From Bacteroides sp. CAG:927 (lineage in GTDB: Bacteria > Bacteroidota > Bacteroidia > Bacteroidales > Muribaculaceae): a DNA stretch of 59,803 nt. The notes under the pieces are model-generated. The model was not told the DNA's origin. It saw only the letters and a list, made by a program, of their open reading frames with translations, and did not search any database. Of this stretch, positions 16,834 to 26,200 are shown in pieces. Within the stretch, counting starts at the first letter, position 1, and every line of letters begins with the position of its first letter. A program made the translations under genes and the position numbers. The stretch spans positions 1-59,803 of the forward strand of contig HF985645.1 in the NCBI GenBank assembly GCA_000431155.1, read 5' to 3'.

Positions 16834-18846
16834 ATGGAAGCTACAATACCCGTATTAATTCTTGCCATTCCGCTGTTTATGTTCCTTTTGCTGGGTTTGC
16901 TCGGCAAATATATGACACATAAGCTTGCGGGCATACTTGGCACTGCAGGCATGGGCATAACACTTCTGCTTGCCTATTTCACTGCGTTCACTTACTTCTA
17001 TTCAGGCTCTGCTGATTTTGTGGATGCCGAAACCGGTCAGCGTTTGCAGTATATTGTGTTCAATCAGGATTGGCTGGCGTTTTATGATAAGCTCGTAATC
17101 CGCATCGGTTTCCTTTTGGATCCTATCTCAGCCCTGATGCTGGTGGTTATCACCACTATTTCGTTCATGGTGCATCTGTACAGCAATGGCTATATGCGTG
17201 ACCATCACGGAGTGTATGAGCGCGGATTCCAGCGTTTCTATTCGTTCCTTGCTTTGTTCAGCTTCTCTATGCTGGGACTGGTGGTTGCTACTAACATTTT
17301 CCAGATGTATATATTCTGGGAGCTTGTGGGTGCATCATCCTATCTGCTCATCGGATTCTATTATGTGAAGCCATCGGCAGTGTCGGCATCCAAGAAAGCG
17401 TTTATCGTGACACGTTTTGCCGACCTCGGTTTCCTTATCGGTATTCTCATCCTTTCATTCTATACCGGCACATTCAATTTCACTGAATTTACTTCAAGTG
17501 CCGTAGGTGAGGGTGGTAATCTGTTTGCCGTGAACGAAGCTACTTCCGAGGGTATCCGCAATATCTTCGCCACCTCGGCCGCTCCTATGTTTATGGGTGC
17601 TTCGGTGCTCACTTGGGCCTTGGTTCTGATATTTATGGGCGGTATGGGTAAATCGGCTATGCTGCCGTTGCACATTTGGCTGCCCGATGCCATGGAAGGT
17701 CCTACTCCCGTGTCGGCTCTTATACATGCTGCTACAATGGTTGTGGCCGGTGTATATCTCGTTGCCCGTCTGTTCCCGTTGTATCTGATGAGCACTGCGG
17801 CTCTTGACATCATTACGGTGGTGGGTGCGATAACGGCATTCTATGCTGCGATGGTGGCATGCGTTCAGATTGACATCAAGCGCGTACTTGCGTTCTCTAC
17901 AATTTCTCAGATAGCGTTCATGATGGTTTCGCTGGGTGTTGCCCGTCCGGAGTTCCACGAAGGTTTGGGCTACATGGCGTCAATGTTCCACATGTTCACT
18001 CACGCCATGTTCAAGGCTCTGTTGTTCCTGTGTGCCGGTGCAATTATTCACGCTATCGGCTCCAATGACTATACTGAGATGCACGGTTTGCGCAAGTATA
18101 TGCCTGTTACCCATATCACATTCCTTATCGGGTGTCTGGCGATAGCCGGTATCATACCGTTCTCAGGATTCTTCTCCAAAGATGAAATATTGTCGGCCTG
18201 CATGGGCAACAGCTGGATAGCTTATATCTGGATGAGCCTTGTAGCCGGTATGACAGCGTTCTATATGTTCCGTTTGTATTACCTCATCTTCTGGTGGAAA
18301 GAGCACAAGACTCCGGCAGGGCATCATGCACCTCATGATCAGGCCTGGACCATGACATTGCCTCTGGTTATACTTGCAGCAGTGACCTGTGTGGCCGGGT
18401 TCATACCGTTTGGCAATCTTGTGAGCTGGAACGGCGAACCTTATGACTTCATGGCGCATTTTGACTGGTCAGTAGCCACCGTAAGCCTTATTATCGCTTT
18501 GATCGGCATAGGACTTGCCACAGTGATGTACCGTAAGGAAAATCCTCTTCCTGCAAAGATGCGCAACGCACTTCCCAACTTGTGGAAATGGTGCTTCCAC
18601 CGTTTCTATTGGGACGAGTTGTACATGTTCATTACCCACAAAATCATATTCAATGGCATCTGCCGACCCATTGCATGGTTTGACCGTCACGTAATTGACG
18701 GAGCTATGAACGGTCTGGCATTCCTCACCAACAAAACATCCTGGGCTATTCGTGGATTCCAGAGTGGCAATGTTCAGGCCTATGTATGGGTTTATTTACT
18801 TGGAGCATTGTTGTTGGGTGCCATCACCGCAATATGCGTAATTTGA
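16834..18846 (+). CDS. nuoL: Complex I antiporter-like subunit NuoL
   Basis: A 670-residue distal membrane subunit with about 14 core helices plus the long lateral helix and last anchor. Key antiporter residues are visible: the Glu of FWELVGASSYLLIGFYY, the Lys and His residues around PLHIWLPDAMEGPTPVSALI and the His-rich MASMFHMFTHAMFKALLF. The last 100 residues contain the lateral amphipathic helix and a final transmembrane helix. It follows nuoK by 6 bases. Confidence 0.95.
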   Translation: MEATIPVLILAIPLFMFLLLGLLGKYMTHKLAGILGTAGMGITLLLAYFTAFTYFYSGSADFVDAETGQRLQYIVFNQDWLAFYDKLVIRIGFLLDPISALMLVVITTISFMVHLYSNGYMRDHHGVYERGFQRFYSFLALFSFSMLGLVVATNIFQMYIFWELVGASSYLLIGFYYVKPSAVSASKKAFIVTRFADLGFLIGILILSFYTGTFNFTEFTSSAVGEGGNLFAVNEATSEGIRNIFATSAAPMFMGASVLTWALVLIFMGGMGKSAMLPLHIWLPDAMEGPTPVSALIHAATMVVAGVYLVARLFPLYLMSTAALDIITVVGAITAFYAAMVACVQIDIKRVLAFSTISQIAFMMVSLGVARPEFHEGLGYMASMFHMFTHAMFKALLFLCAGAIIHAIGSNDYTEMHGLRKYMPVTHITFLIGCLAIAGIIPFSGFFSKDEILSACMGNSWIAYIWMSLVAGMTAFYMFRLYYLIFWWKEHKTPAGHHAPHDQAWTMTLPLVILAAVTCVAGFIPFGNLVSWNGEPYDFMAHFDWSVATVSLIIALIGIGLATVMYRKENPLPAKMRNALPNLWKWCFHRFYWDELYMFITHKIIFNGICRPIAWFDRHVIDGAMNGLAFLTNKTSWAIRGFQSGNVQAYVWVYLLGALLLGAITAICVI

Positions 18847-18891
18847 CCTTAATAAATTCCTCAGGTGCTTAATTGAATAAATATAGTAATT

Positions 18892-20400
18892 ATGTTTTCC
18901 AATATATTGATTTATTTCGTGGTAATTCCGCTGATAATGTTAGCGGGACTTGCCCTCTGCCGAAATATCAAGCAAGTACGCGCAGTGGCTGTGACCGGTT
19001 CGCTTGCGCTCACCGTACTGTCGGTGTATTTGCTTGTTGATTACCTCGGCTTGCGAGCTGCCGGAGCCACAGCCCCGATGCTCTATACCGACTCTTGGAG
19101 CTGGTTTCCGCAGCTGAACATCAATCTGGCTGTGGGAGTGGACGGCATATCGGTTGCCATGCTTGTTCTTTCATCAATAATCCTGCTTACGGGCAGCTTT
19201 GCTTCATGGGCCATAAATCCTCTGCCCAAGGAGTTCTTCCTGTGGCTGATACTTTTGTCAACAGGTGTGTTCGGATTCTTTATTTCGATTGACCTGTTCA
19301 CCATGTTCATGTTCTATGAAGTGGCGTTGATACCGATGTACCTGCTTATCGGTGTTTGGGGCTCAGGCAACAAGAACTACAGTGCCATGAAGCTTACCCT
19401 GATGCTGATGGGCGGCTCGGCATTCCTGATGCTCGGCCTAATTGGTATCTATTATCACTCGGCCCCCGAAGGCGGTGAGCTTACATGGAATCTGCTCCAG
19501 ATTCGTGAGAATGCTGCCATAGAGCGCGGATGGCAATATTTCCTCTTCCCCATGACATTTGTGGGATTCGGCGTTCTCGGTGCCATGTTCCCCTTCCATA
19601 CATGGAGCCCTGACGGTCACGCATCAGCGCCTACCGCTGTGTCGATGCTTCACGCCGGTGTACTTATGAAACTTGGAGGTTACGGATGTTTCCGTGTGGC
19701 TATCTACCTTATGCCTGAAGCCGCACAGGAACTTGCATGGATATTCCTGATACTTACCGGCATCTCGGTGGTTTATGGCGCATTCAGCGCATGCGTGCAA
19801 ACCGACCTCAAATATATCAATGCCTATTCTTCAGTAAGCCACTGCGGACTGGTGTTGTTTGCAATCCTCATGCTTAACACTACCGCAATGACCGGTGCTA
19901 TTATGCAGATGCTTTCGCACGGTCTGATGACAGCATTGTTCTTTGCTTTGATTGGTATGATTTACGGACGCACCCACACTCGTGACATACGGCTGATGGG
20001 CGGTTTGATGAAGATTATGCCTTTCCTTGCCGTATGCTATGTGATAGCAGGTATGGCCTCACTTGGTCTGCCGGGCTTGAGCGGTTTTGTGGCTGAGATG
20101 ACTATATTTGTAGGTTCGTTTGAGCATGCTGATATGTTCCACAGAGTGTTCACTATCGTGGCTTGCTGCTCAATCGTGATAACTGCTGTTTATATTCTCA
20201 GAGTTGTGGGCAAGCTCCTTCTCGGACCGGTGCAGGACGAGCACCATCTTACCCTCACCGATGCCACATGGTGGGAGCGTACAGCCACAGTAACTCTGAT
20301 TATCAGCGTAGCTGCCATAGGTTGCTTCCCCAATTTCTTTGCAAACTTGATTAAATTCACATTCAGTCCCGAAATCTTTGCGGTGATTGGCATGAACTAA
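18892..20400 (+). CDS. nuoM: Complex I antiporter-like subunit NuoM
   Basis: A 502-residue proton-pumping subunit with about 14 helices. Signature segments are FMFYEVALIPMYLLIGVWG (conserved Glu), PFHTWSPDGHASAPTAVSML and the YSSVSHCG segment. It is 45 bases after nuoL, the longest gap among the distal nuo genes, with no promoter-like box. Confidence 0.95.
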   Translation: MFSNILIYFVVIPLIMLAGLALCRNIKQVRAVAVTGSLALTVLSVYLLVDYLGLRAAGATAPMLYTDSWSWFPQLNINLAVGVDGISVAMLVLSSIILLTGSFASWAINPLPKEFFLWLILLSTGVFGFFISIDLFTMFMFYEVALIPMYLLIGVWGSGNKNYSAMKLTLMLMGGSAFLMLGLIGIYYHSAPEGGELTWNLLQIRENAAIERGWQYFLFPMTFVGFGVLGAMFPFHTWSPDGHASAPTAVSMLHAGVLMKLGGYGCFRVAIYLMPEAAQELAWIFLILTGISVVYGAFSACVQTDLKYINAYSSVSHCGLVLFAILMLNTTAMTGAIMQMLSHGLMTALFFALIGMIYGRTHTRDIRLMGGLMKIMPFLAVCYVIAGMASLGLPGLSGFVAEMTIFVGSFEHADMFHRVFTIVACCSIVITAVYILRVVGKLLLGPVQDEHHLTLTDATWWERTATVTLIISVAAIGCFPNFFANLIKFTFSPEIFAVIGMN

Positions 20401-20413
20401 TAGAACTTCGATT

Positions 20414-21856
20414 ATGGATTATACTCAGTTTTTAGCAATGAAGCAAGAGATAGGACTGCTTGTAGTCTTTATCTTGGTGTTTCTTTTGGATACGTTCATG
20501 CCCAAGAAATCGCAAGGACAGGTTGGCGGCTTATGCTGCTTGCTCTTCGGCGTGTTCACTCTTGGCGGTTTTTGCTCAAGTATTCTTGGCGAGCAACTCG
20601 CATTCGGGGGCATGTATGAAACATCCACAGTGATAGTGAATATCAAAAACATACTTAACATAGGTGTGCTCATAGTCATGATCCAGGGTCTTCGCTGGAG
20701 TGCGCAGGATTTGGTTAAGATTCGCCGTGGTGAATTTTACGAACTTCTGCTTGCCACCCTGTTCGGTATGTACCTTATGATTTCTGCCCGTCACTTCCTG
20801 CTCTTCGTGATCGGTCTTGAAACAGCATCCTTGCCTCTTGCTGCAATGGTGGCTTTTGACAAGCATCGCTATGAGAGCCATGAGGCTGCTATTAAATACG
20901 TGCTTACGGCAGTGTTCTCTTCGGCAGTATTCATGATGGGCCTCAGTTATGTGTACGGTCTTACCGGTTCACTTTATTTCGCTAACATCGCAACAGCTCT
21001 TACCGTTCAGGGAACCAGCTGGCTCCTTGTAGTGGCTCTGGCCTTTGTGATAGCCGGTATCGGATTCAAACTGTCATTGGTGCCTTTCCACTTATGGACC
21101 GCTGATGTTTATCAGGGTGCTCCCACACCTGTAACTTCATATCTTTCGGTTATCTCCAAGGGTGCGGCAGCATTTGCATTCCTCGTTATACTCTGGCAGG
21201 TGTTCGGTGCAGTTTACTCTCAGGTATGGGAGTGGATGATGTACGCACTGATTATCCTTACCATTACCGTAGGTAACTTGTTTGCAATCCGTCAGCGTAA
21301 TATGAAGCGTTTCCTCGCTTTCTCCTCAATTTCTCAGGCAGGTTATATTATGCTCGGTATTGAGGCTGTGAACCCTATGGGCCTGAGCGCGCTGATGTTC
21401 TATATCCTTGTATATATATTCTCCAACCTTGCCGCCTTTGGTGTAATCGGTGCTATAGAAAATGCCACAGGCAAAGTATATATGCAGGATTACAACGGAT
21501 TGTATAAAACCAATCCACGATTGGCATTCACAATGATGCTTGCAATGTTCTCTTTGGCAGGTATTCCTCCGTTTGCAGGATTCTTCAGTAAGTTCTTTAT
21601 ATTCACCGGTGCAATTAACCAAGGCAGCATAGCAATATATGTGCTCGTGCTCATTGCGTTGATTAACACTATCATATCACTCTACTACTATCTGTTGGTA
21701 GTAAAGGCTATGTTCATATCGGATGAGGAGAGCACTGTTGCCAAATTCAACAGTTCATTGAGCGAGCGCGTGGCCATGTGGATATGTGTTGCCGGCATAC
21801 TGCTGCTCGGTATTGTAAGCTGCTTCTACAATCATCTGCTTGCCATAGCAGCCTGA
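20414..21856 (+). CDS. nuoN: Complex I antiporter-like subunit NuoN
   Basis: A 480-residue proton-pumping subunit, last gene of the block. The family segments FLLFVIGLETASLPL, PFHLWTADVYQGAPTPVTSY and FSSISQAGYIMLG are present. A strong hairpin terminator starts 20 bases after the stop. Confidence 0.95.
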   Translation: MDYTQFLAMKQEIGLLVVFILVFLLDTFMPKKSQGQVGGLCCLLFGVFTLGGFCSSILGEQLAFGGMYETSTVIVNIKNILNIGVLIVMIQGLRWSAQDLVKIRRGEFYELLLATLFGMYLMISARHFLLFVIGLETASLPLAAMVAFDKHRYESHEAAIKYVLTAVFSSAVFMMGLSYVYGLTGSLYFANIATALTVQGTSWLLVVALAFVIAGIGFKLSLVPFHLWTADVYQGAPTPVTSYLSVISKGAAAFAFLVILWQVFGAVYSQVWEWMMYALIILTITVGNLFAIRQRNMKRFLAFSSISQAGYIMLGIEAVNPMGLSALMFYILVYIFSNLAAFGVIGAIENATGKVYMQDYNGLYKTNPRLAFTMMLAMFSLAGIPPFAGFFSKFFIFTGAINQGSIAIYVLVLIALINTIISLYYYLLVVKAMFISDEESTVAKFNSSLSERVAMWICVAGILLLGIVSCFYNHLLAIAA

Positions 21857-21876
21857 TAGCGGCTGACACCAACCAT

Positions 21877-21918
21877 AAAAACAGGGTGCATCGGAATTTC
21901 ACGATGCACCCTGTTTTT
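21877..21918 (+). terminator. Intrinsic terminator of the nuo-atp operon
   Basis: A perfect 17-bp inverted repeat, left arm AAAAACAGGGTGCATCG, 8-base loop, right arm ending in TTTTT. It lies directly after nuoN and has A/T tracts on both sides, so it can act in both directions. Confidence 0.93.
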
Positions 21919-22091
21919 ATGTTCTTAAGGTCAAATAAGGCGGTGATAAGGGTGAACAGGGTATAAGCGGCAAGATTATGCTTGAGAAATACCGCCTGTA
22001 CTGCACGATACGGTCAGACCATATAGATTGAGCACTGGCTAAATCAGAATCGGGCAGAGCTTATAGCGGGGCTGTTCGGTGAAAGCAAGCG

Positions 22092-22313
22092 CTAAAACCA
22101 GAGAAGCCCGGGAGTGTTTCCCTTGTGATTCTCTTTGTCTGTGATTAAAGCCCATAAAACAGCTATGAACCCGACAATACCGGCAATTAACATTCCCCAG
22201 CAAATGATGTTGACAACTATAACAAAAATAATATGCAGGAAAACAATCATAACTGCTACTGATTTTTTTATTCGTCTCAAATATAAGGAATTAAAAGCGG
22301 TATGGGGGAGCAT
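22092..22313 (-). CDS. Small membrane protein, uncharacterised
   Basis: Up to 73 residues from ATG 22313 (an in-frame TTG at 22343 would add 10; an internal ATG would give about 52). The middle is strongly hydrophobic with two closely spaced helices (VAVMIVFLHIIFVIVVNII and MLIAGIVGFIAVLWALI), followed by a charged tail. The two-helix layout loosely recalls small superinfection-immunity-type proteins, but I cannot claim homology. It starts 66 bases downstream of the GDPD gene on the same strand and could be the third gene of that transcript. It may also be a chance ORF. Confidence 0.4.
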   Translation of the reverse strand: MLPHTAFNSLYLRRIKKSVAVMIVFLHIIFVIVVNIICWGMLIAGIVGFIAVLWALITDKENHKGNTPGLLWF

Positions 22314-22379
22314 ATTTGATTGTATTCTTACCGTAAGGGGCAATTATACAACCGGTTTAACTCGTTTGCCAGAAAATTA

Positions 22380-23231
22380 TTATTTCCAGAGGTTGGGATA
22401 GTTCGTTATGATACCGTCCACTTTAAGGTTTGGAGTGGATTTCGGTGATTTTACTGTCCATATTTTTACTTCTTTGCCGTGGCGGTGTATCTGTTTTATC
22501 ATAGAGTCGGTAACAGACATGTAGAAGAAGTTGAACGAAGATACGTAGCTGTATTTCTCAAAACTGTATTCTGATATGGTGCCGTCAATTCCATCAGGAA
22601 TACCAGCAAGCTTACATATCCAGAGTTTCTCAAGCCTGAGGGATGGCGACAGGGCATGAAGGTTACGAAGCACGGAGTCGTTGAATGACTGAGCCACCAC
22701 CCAATCTTCTGCATTGTGGGCGGCAATCGCATCTACGAGCTGCTTTTCAATACCTTCATAGATGTGTCCGGTACGCTTTATTTCCACCAGAAGTTTTACA
22801 CGTCCGTTCACCAACTGCATTACCTCGTCAAGCGTAGGTACTTTATAGTCGGTTACGGTGCCGTTTTCGTCCACGATGTTATGGCTGCGTATTTCATCAA
22901 AAGTGAGGTCGCGTATCAGTCCTTTGCCATCGGTGGTGCGGTCAATACTCTCATCGTGACACACCACGATTTTGCCGTCTTTGGTCTGGTGAATGTCTAT
23001 CTCAATCATATCGGCACCGGCCTCAATGCCGCGTTCAATAGTTTGCAGAGTATTTTCCGGCCCGAGCCCGGCTCCTCCACGGTGTCCCACTATTATAAGA
23101 TTGTTGATATCTTCACGTGTATAACCTTTTTTATAAAATAAGTTGGGAATAACAGTGACGGCGACATAGCCGAGAATTGCAGTCAGCGAACCGAGGCCTG
23201 CGCCAAGTAATATTTTGTTTCTACGTTTCAT
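22380..23231 (-). CDS. Glycerophosphodiester phosphodiesterase, membrane-anchored
   Basis: A 283-residue TIM-barrel phosphodiesterase of the GDPD family, which splits glycerophosphodiesters into glycerol-3-phosphate and an alcohol. Active-site residues are H50-R51 (VGHRGGAG), E59-N60 (PENTL), E77 and D79 (MIEIDIH) and H92 (CHDESIDRTTDG). The N-terminus has a basic start and one hydrophobic helix (residues 8-33), so it is exported or anchored with its catalytic domain outside. Its ATG is only 15 bases after the STAND gene stop, on the same strand, with no promoter between, so the two are probably co-transcribed. It may be an ordinary lipid-salvage enzyme that happens to sit there. Confidence 0.88.
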   Translation of the reverse strand: MKRRNKILLGAGLGSLTAILGYVAVTVIPNLFYKKGYTREDINNLIIVGHRGGAGLGPENTLQTIERGIEAGADMIEIDIHQTKDGKIVVCHDESIDRTTDGKGLIRDLTFDEIRSHNIVDENGTVTDYKVPTLDEVMQLVNGRVKLLVEIKRTGHIYEGIEKQLVDAIAAHNAEDWVVAQSFNDSVLRNLHALSPSLRLEKLWICKLAGIPDGIDGTISEYSFEKYSYVSSFNFFYMSVTDSMIKQIHRHGKEVKIWTVKSPKSTPNLKVDGIITNYPNLWK

Positions 23232-23246
23232 GGTTCTTAATTATGA

Positions 23247-26200
23247 TTATATCTTAACATTGAACATTTCTTTGAATAATAATCTGATTACTTTGTCAAT
23301 CCATGCAATACAGTCCTTGGAATTGATAGCGGAGCATACTGCATCGTACGCAAAATCGTCCACTGTCTCTTCATGTAGCAGACCCCATAGCAGGAAGTTA
23401 CCAAATTTATGAGTGAAGATGTCGGATAGAGATTCTCCGCCGGTATGAAAATTCAGGATCTGCTCGGTATAATTCTCAATGCCGGGGAACTTCAAGCCTA
23501 TTATGTCGGAACGGAGAAATGCGTCGGTGACATCAGGGAAATAGGTTTTGGCAGTGCTGAGAACACTTCCGATATTCTGTCCGAGAGAAACTTGGGCATA
23601 CCGGTCATCTTCACAATGTGCGTGGTCAAGGCGTTCCACAGATTCAGTGCTGTCAAAACGGGTGAGTATGTACTTCAGTGCCGCCAAAGCGGTGTGAACA
23701 TAGCCATAGTCGCTTATCAGTTCTGATATATTGTCAATCAGATGAAACAGCAGTTGCTTGTCATTGTCAGCCACAGCTTTGTCTATAAGTTCATAGACAA
23801 GTGGAACAGGACGGCTGTCGCCGCTATGAGCCACGTTGTCGCCATGATGACAGCAATAAACCACGCAGTACCAATTGATGACATTACGCTTGTAAAGACC
23901 CACCGGATTGGCCACGGCACTATTGTGGGCTTTGAAAAGCCCGCGGCAGCGAAGTGTCCAGTCACGAGCCTGACGCGTGTAAATATCCAGAATTTCGCTG
24001 TTGTGTTTCGGTGAATTAAGTTGCAGATGATAAAGCGTGTAAAGGAGTGACATCTGCATATAATCAAACCATTCAAAAGAACGGTTGTCCTCAGCCAAAA
24101 GTGTGGCGAATATCTCTCTGACAAGTTCCCAACTGCCGCATCCCATTATTATCATGATACGCTCCATGATAAAGTATGTGAAACTGCACCCTGAAGCATA
24201 AGAGGAAATCACCACCGGAATGAACTCTCGGAAACGCTCCATTTCAGCCTGACTGACGGGGGAGTGCAGGTCTGCATGATGCCGTGTGAAAAACCGTACG
24301 AACTCCATGGCATCGCGCAAGCGTGGACGGCTCCACTCTTTGTCTCCGGCTTCCATGCTTACTACCGCATCGTTCCAGAAACTCTGGTATTCAATGATAT
24401 TGTTCACATATGCCGACTGGAATGTCAACTGTCGCCGCATGATGGATTGCAGGAAAGGCATGGCAAGATGTATCAGGCGATATTTCCATGTGAAATATCC
24501 GGCTATCCCTCTGATTTCATCCAGCATCTCCGTTATCATTTTTCTGTCCTGCTTTTCCGAGATCGTTGCATCGATAATTAGGAGTACCGCGAGTCTGGTA
24601 GCAGTTTCCAAAAATTTAATGGAACGTATCCTTACCTCGGTATTACGCATGTTTCCCACTATAGTCCTTGACCTGATGTCGGAATACATCTCGTGGATGA
24701 TTCGTTTGGTAAGGTTTTCTCTCAGCGGGGAGCGGCTGGTGGTATAAGATCTTCGTGACAGATAGTATGAAAACTTGCAGGCTTCGTTGCTTACATCATC
24801 AATATTGTCTGACACCAGAGTCCAAAGCATTTCAAGCACATTTATGCCATACAGATTCTCATTGAAGAAGTCGGACAGCAACATGTTGTTCACGGCCACA
24901 CATGCGGATTTGCGCAAGTTTACTATGGGACGAAGCATGCGCGACAAAGTGTTGTATTCGTTGATGGTGTCGGATGTTGCTTTATTTCCGGAAATAATGT
25001 TTGCAACGGTGTTAAACTGGGTTATAATTTTAGGATCATCGGGTTGACGGTGCATCATTGCCTGCAAAAGACCTGCCAACTCATTTTCATAATTCTCGCT
25101 TATCAATGTGTCGAATACCTCATTGACGAGTTGCATCACATCTTTATTCTCGCGATGCAGGGCAACGAGGTTAATCATAATACCGACAAATTTTTCGCGA
25201 TCCATTAGCAATGCGTTGCGCAACGTACCCACGAGCACCACATTGACAGATCCGTTGGCAAGGGCCTTGAGGTAATGAAGCTCCGGACTTTCGGCGTTTT
25301 CATTACCGAAGTCCGTGGCGAGGAATGCGCACGCCATCATGTATTCCTGAAAGCGCTCATATATGAATTCAATTGAATGTACTTCCTCGCCGTCCACCAT
25401 TTTTACGACTTCACGCAAAATGGGGCGGTCAGGCTTGTTGCGCAATTCGGTGTATGCTGCCGAAAGGCCACCTTTCTTATAAATCAAATTTGCGAGTCTG
25501 TGGTAAGGATGAGTATCATCGGACAATGCTTCGCGAACTTCTTTATTGGCTATACTGTTGCGCGGATTGCCTTCCAGATATGACAATAGAAGTATTCGTG
25601 CCAACTCCATCAGCAATTCATATTGCTGGTGTCCGGCAAAGGATTTGTTGCGTATATCGTCCAGCATCTTTTTGAACAGAGCCGTTGAGATATAATCGGA
25701 TGTGTTGACGGACAGCGCTTCCCCAATATAGTTGCTGCAAGTGAATTTCATTATCAGCGGGTCGCGAAGGCGAAGCACTATGCGTCGGTCCAGTGTGTTG
25801 TATGGGGTGCCCATTTGATATAGGACACTGTATTTCTGATAGGCTGTGGCAGTTTCTTCGTCGCTGAAGCCGGAAACCTGTACGTTTTCTTCGTCGCCTT
25901 TGATGAAAAAGAGGTTGCTGTCAAGTTGCAGGTGGGGCAGAATCTCATTTTTCCAAGTATAGCTGCGGCAAGTTGTTATCACCTTGAACCGTGGATATTC
26001 CGGCCGTACGAGAGTGGCGGCTATATCAGCAAAAAGCCTGTACGGGGCGTTTTCAGAATGTATGGAATCCTGTGTCTCGGTATTGTAGTGAAGACATTCG
26101 TTAATGGCATCAAACAGGAATACGATATTGCATCCCGCGTTTTCAGCAGTGGAATGTAGATGCCGGAGCACGCGCTCCAGAGACCGGCGCCGACTGATAT

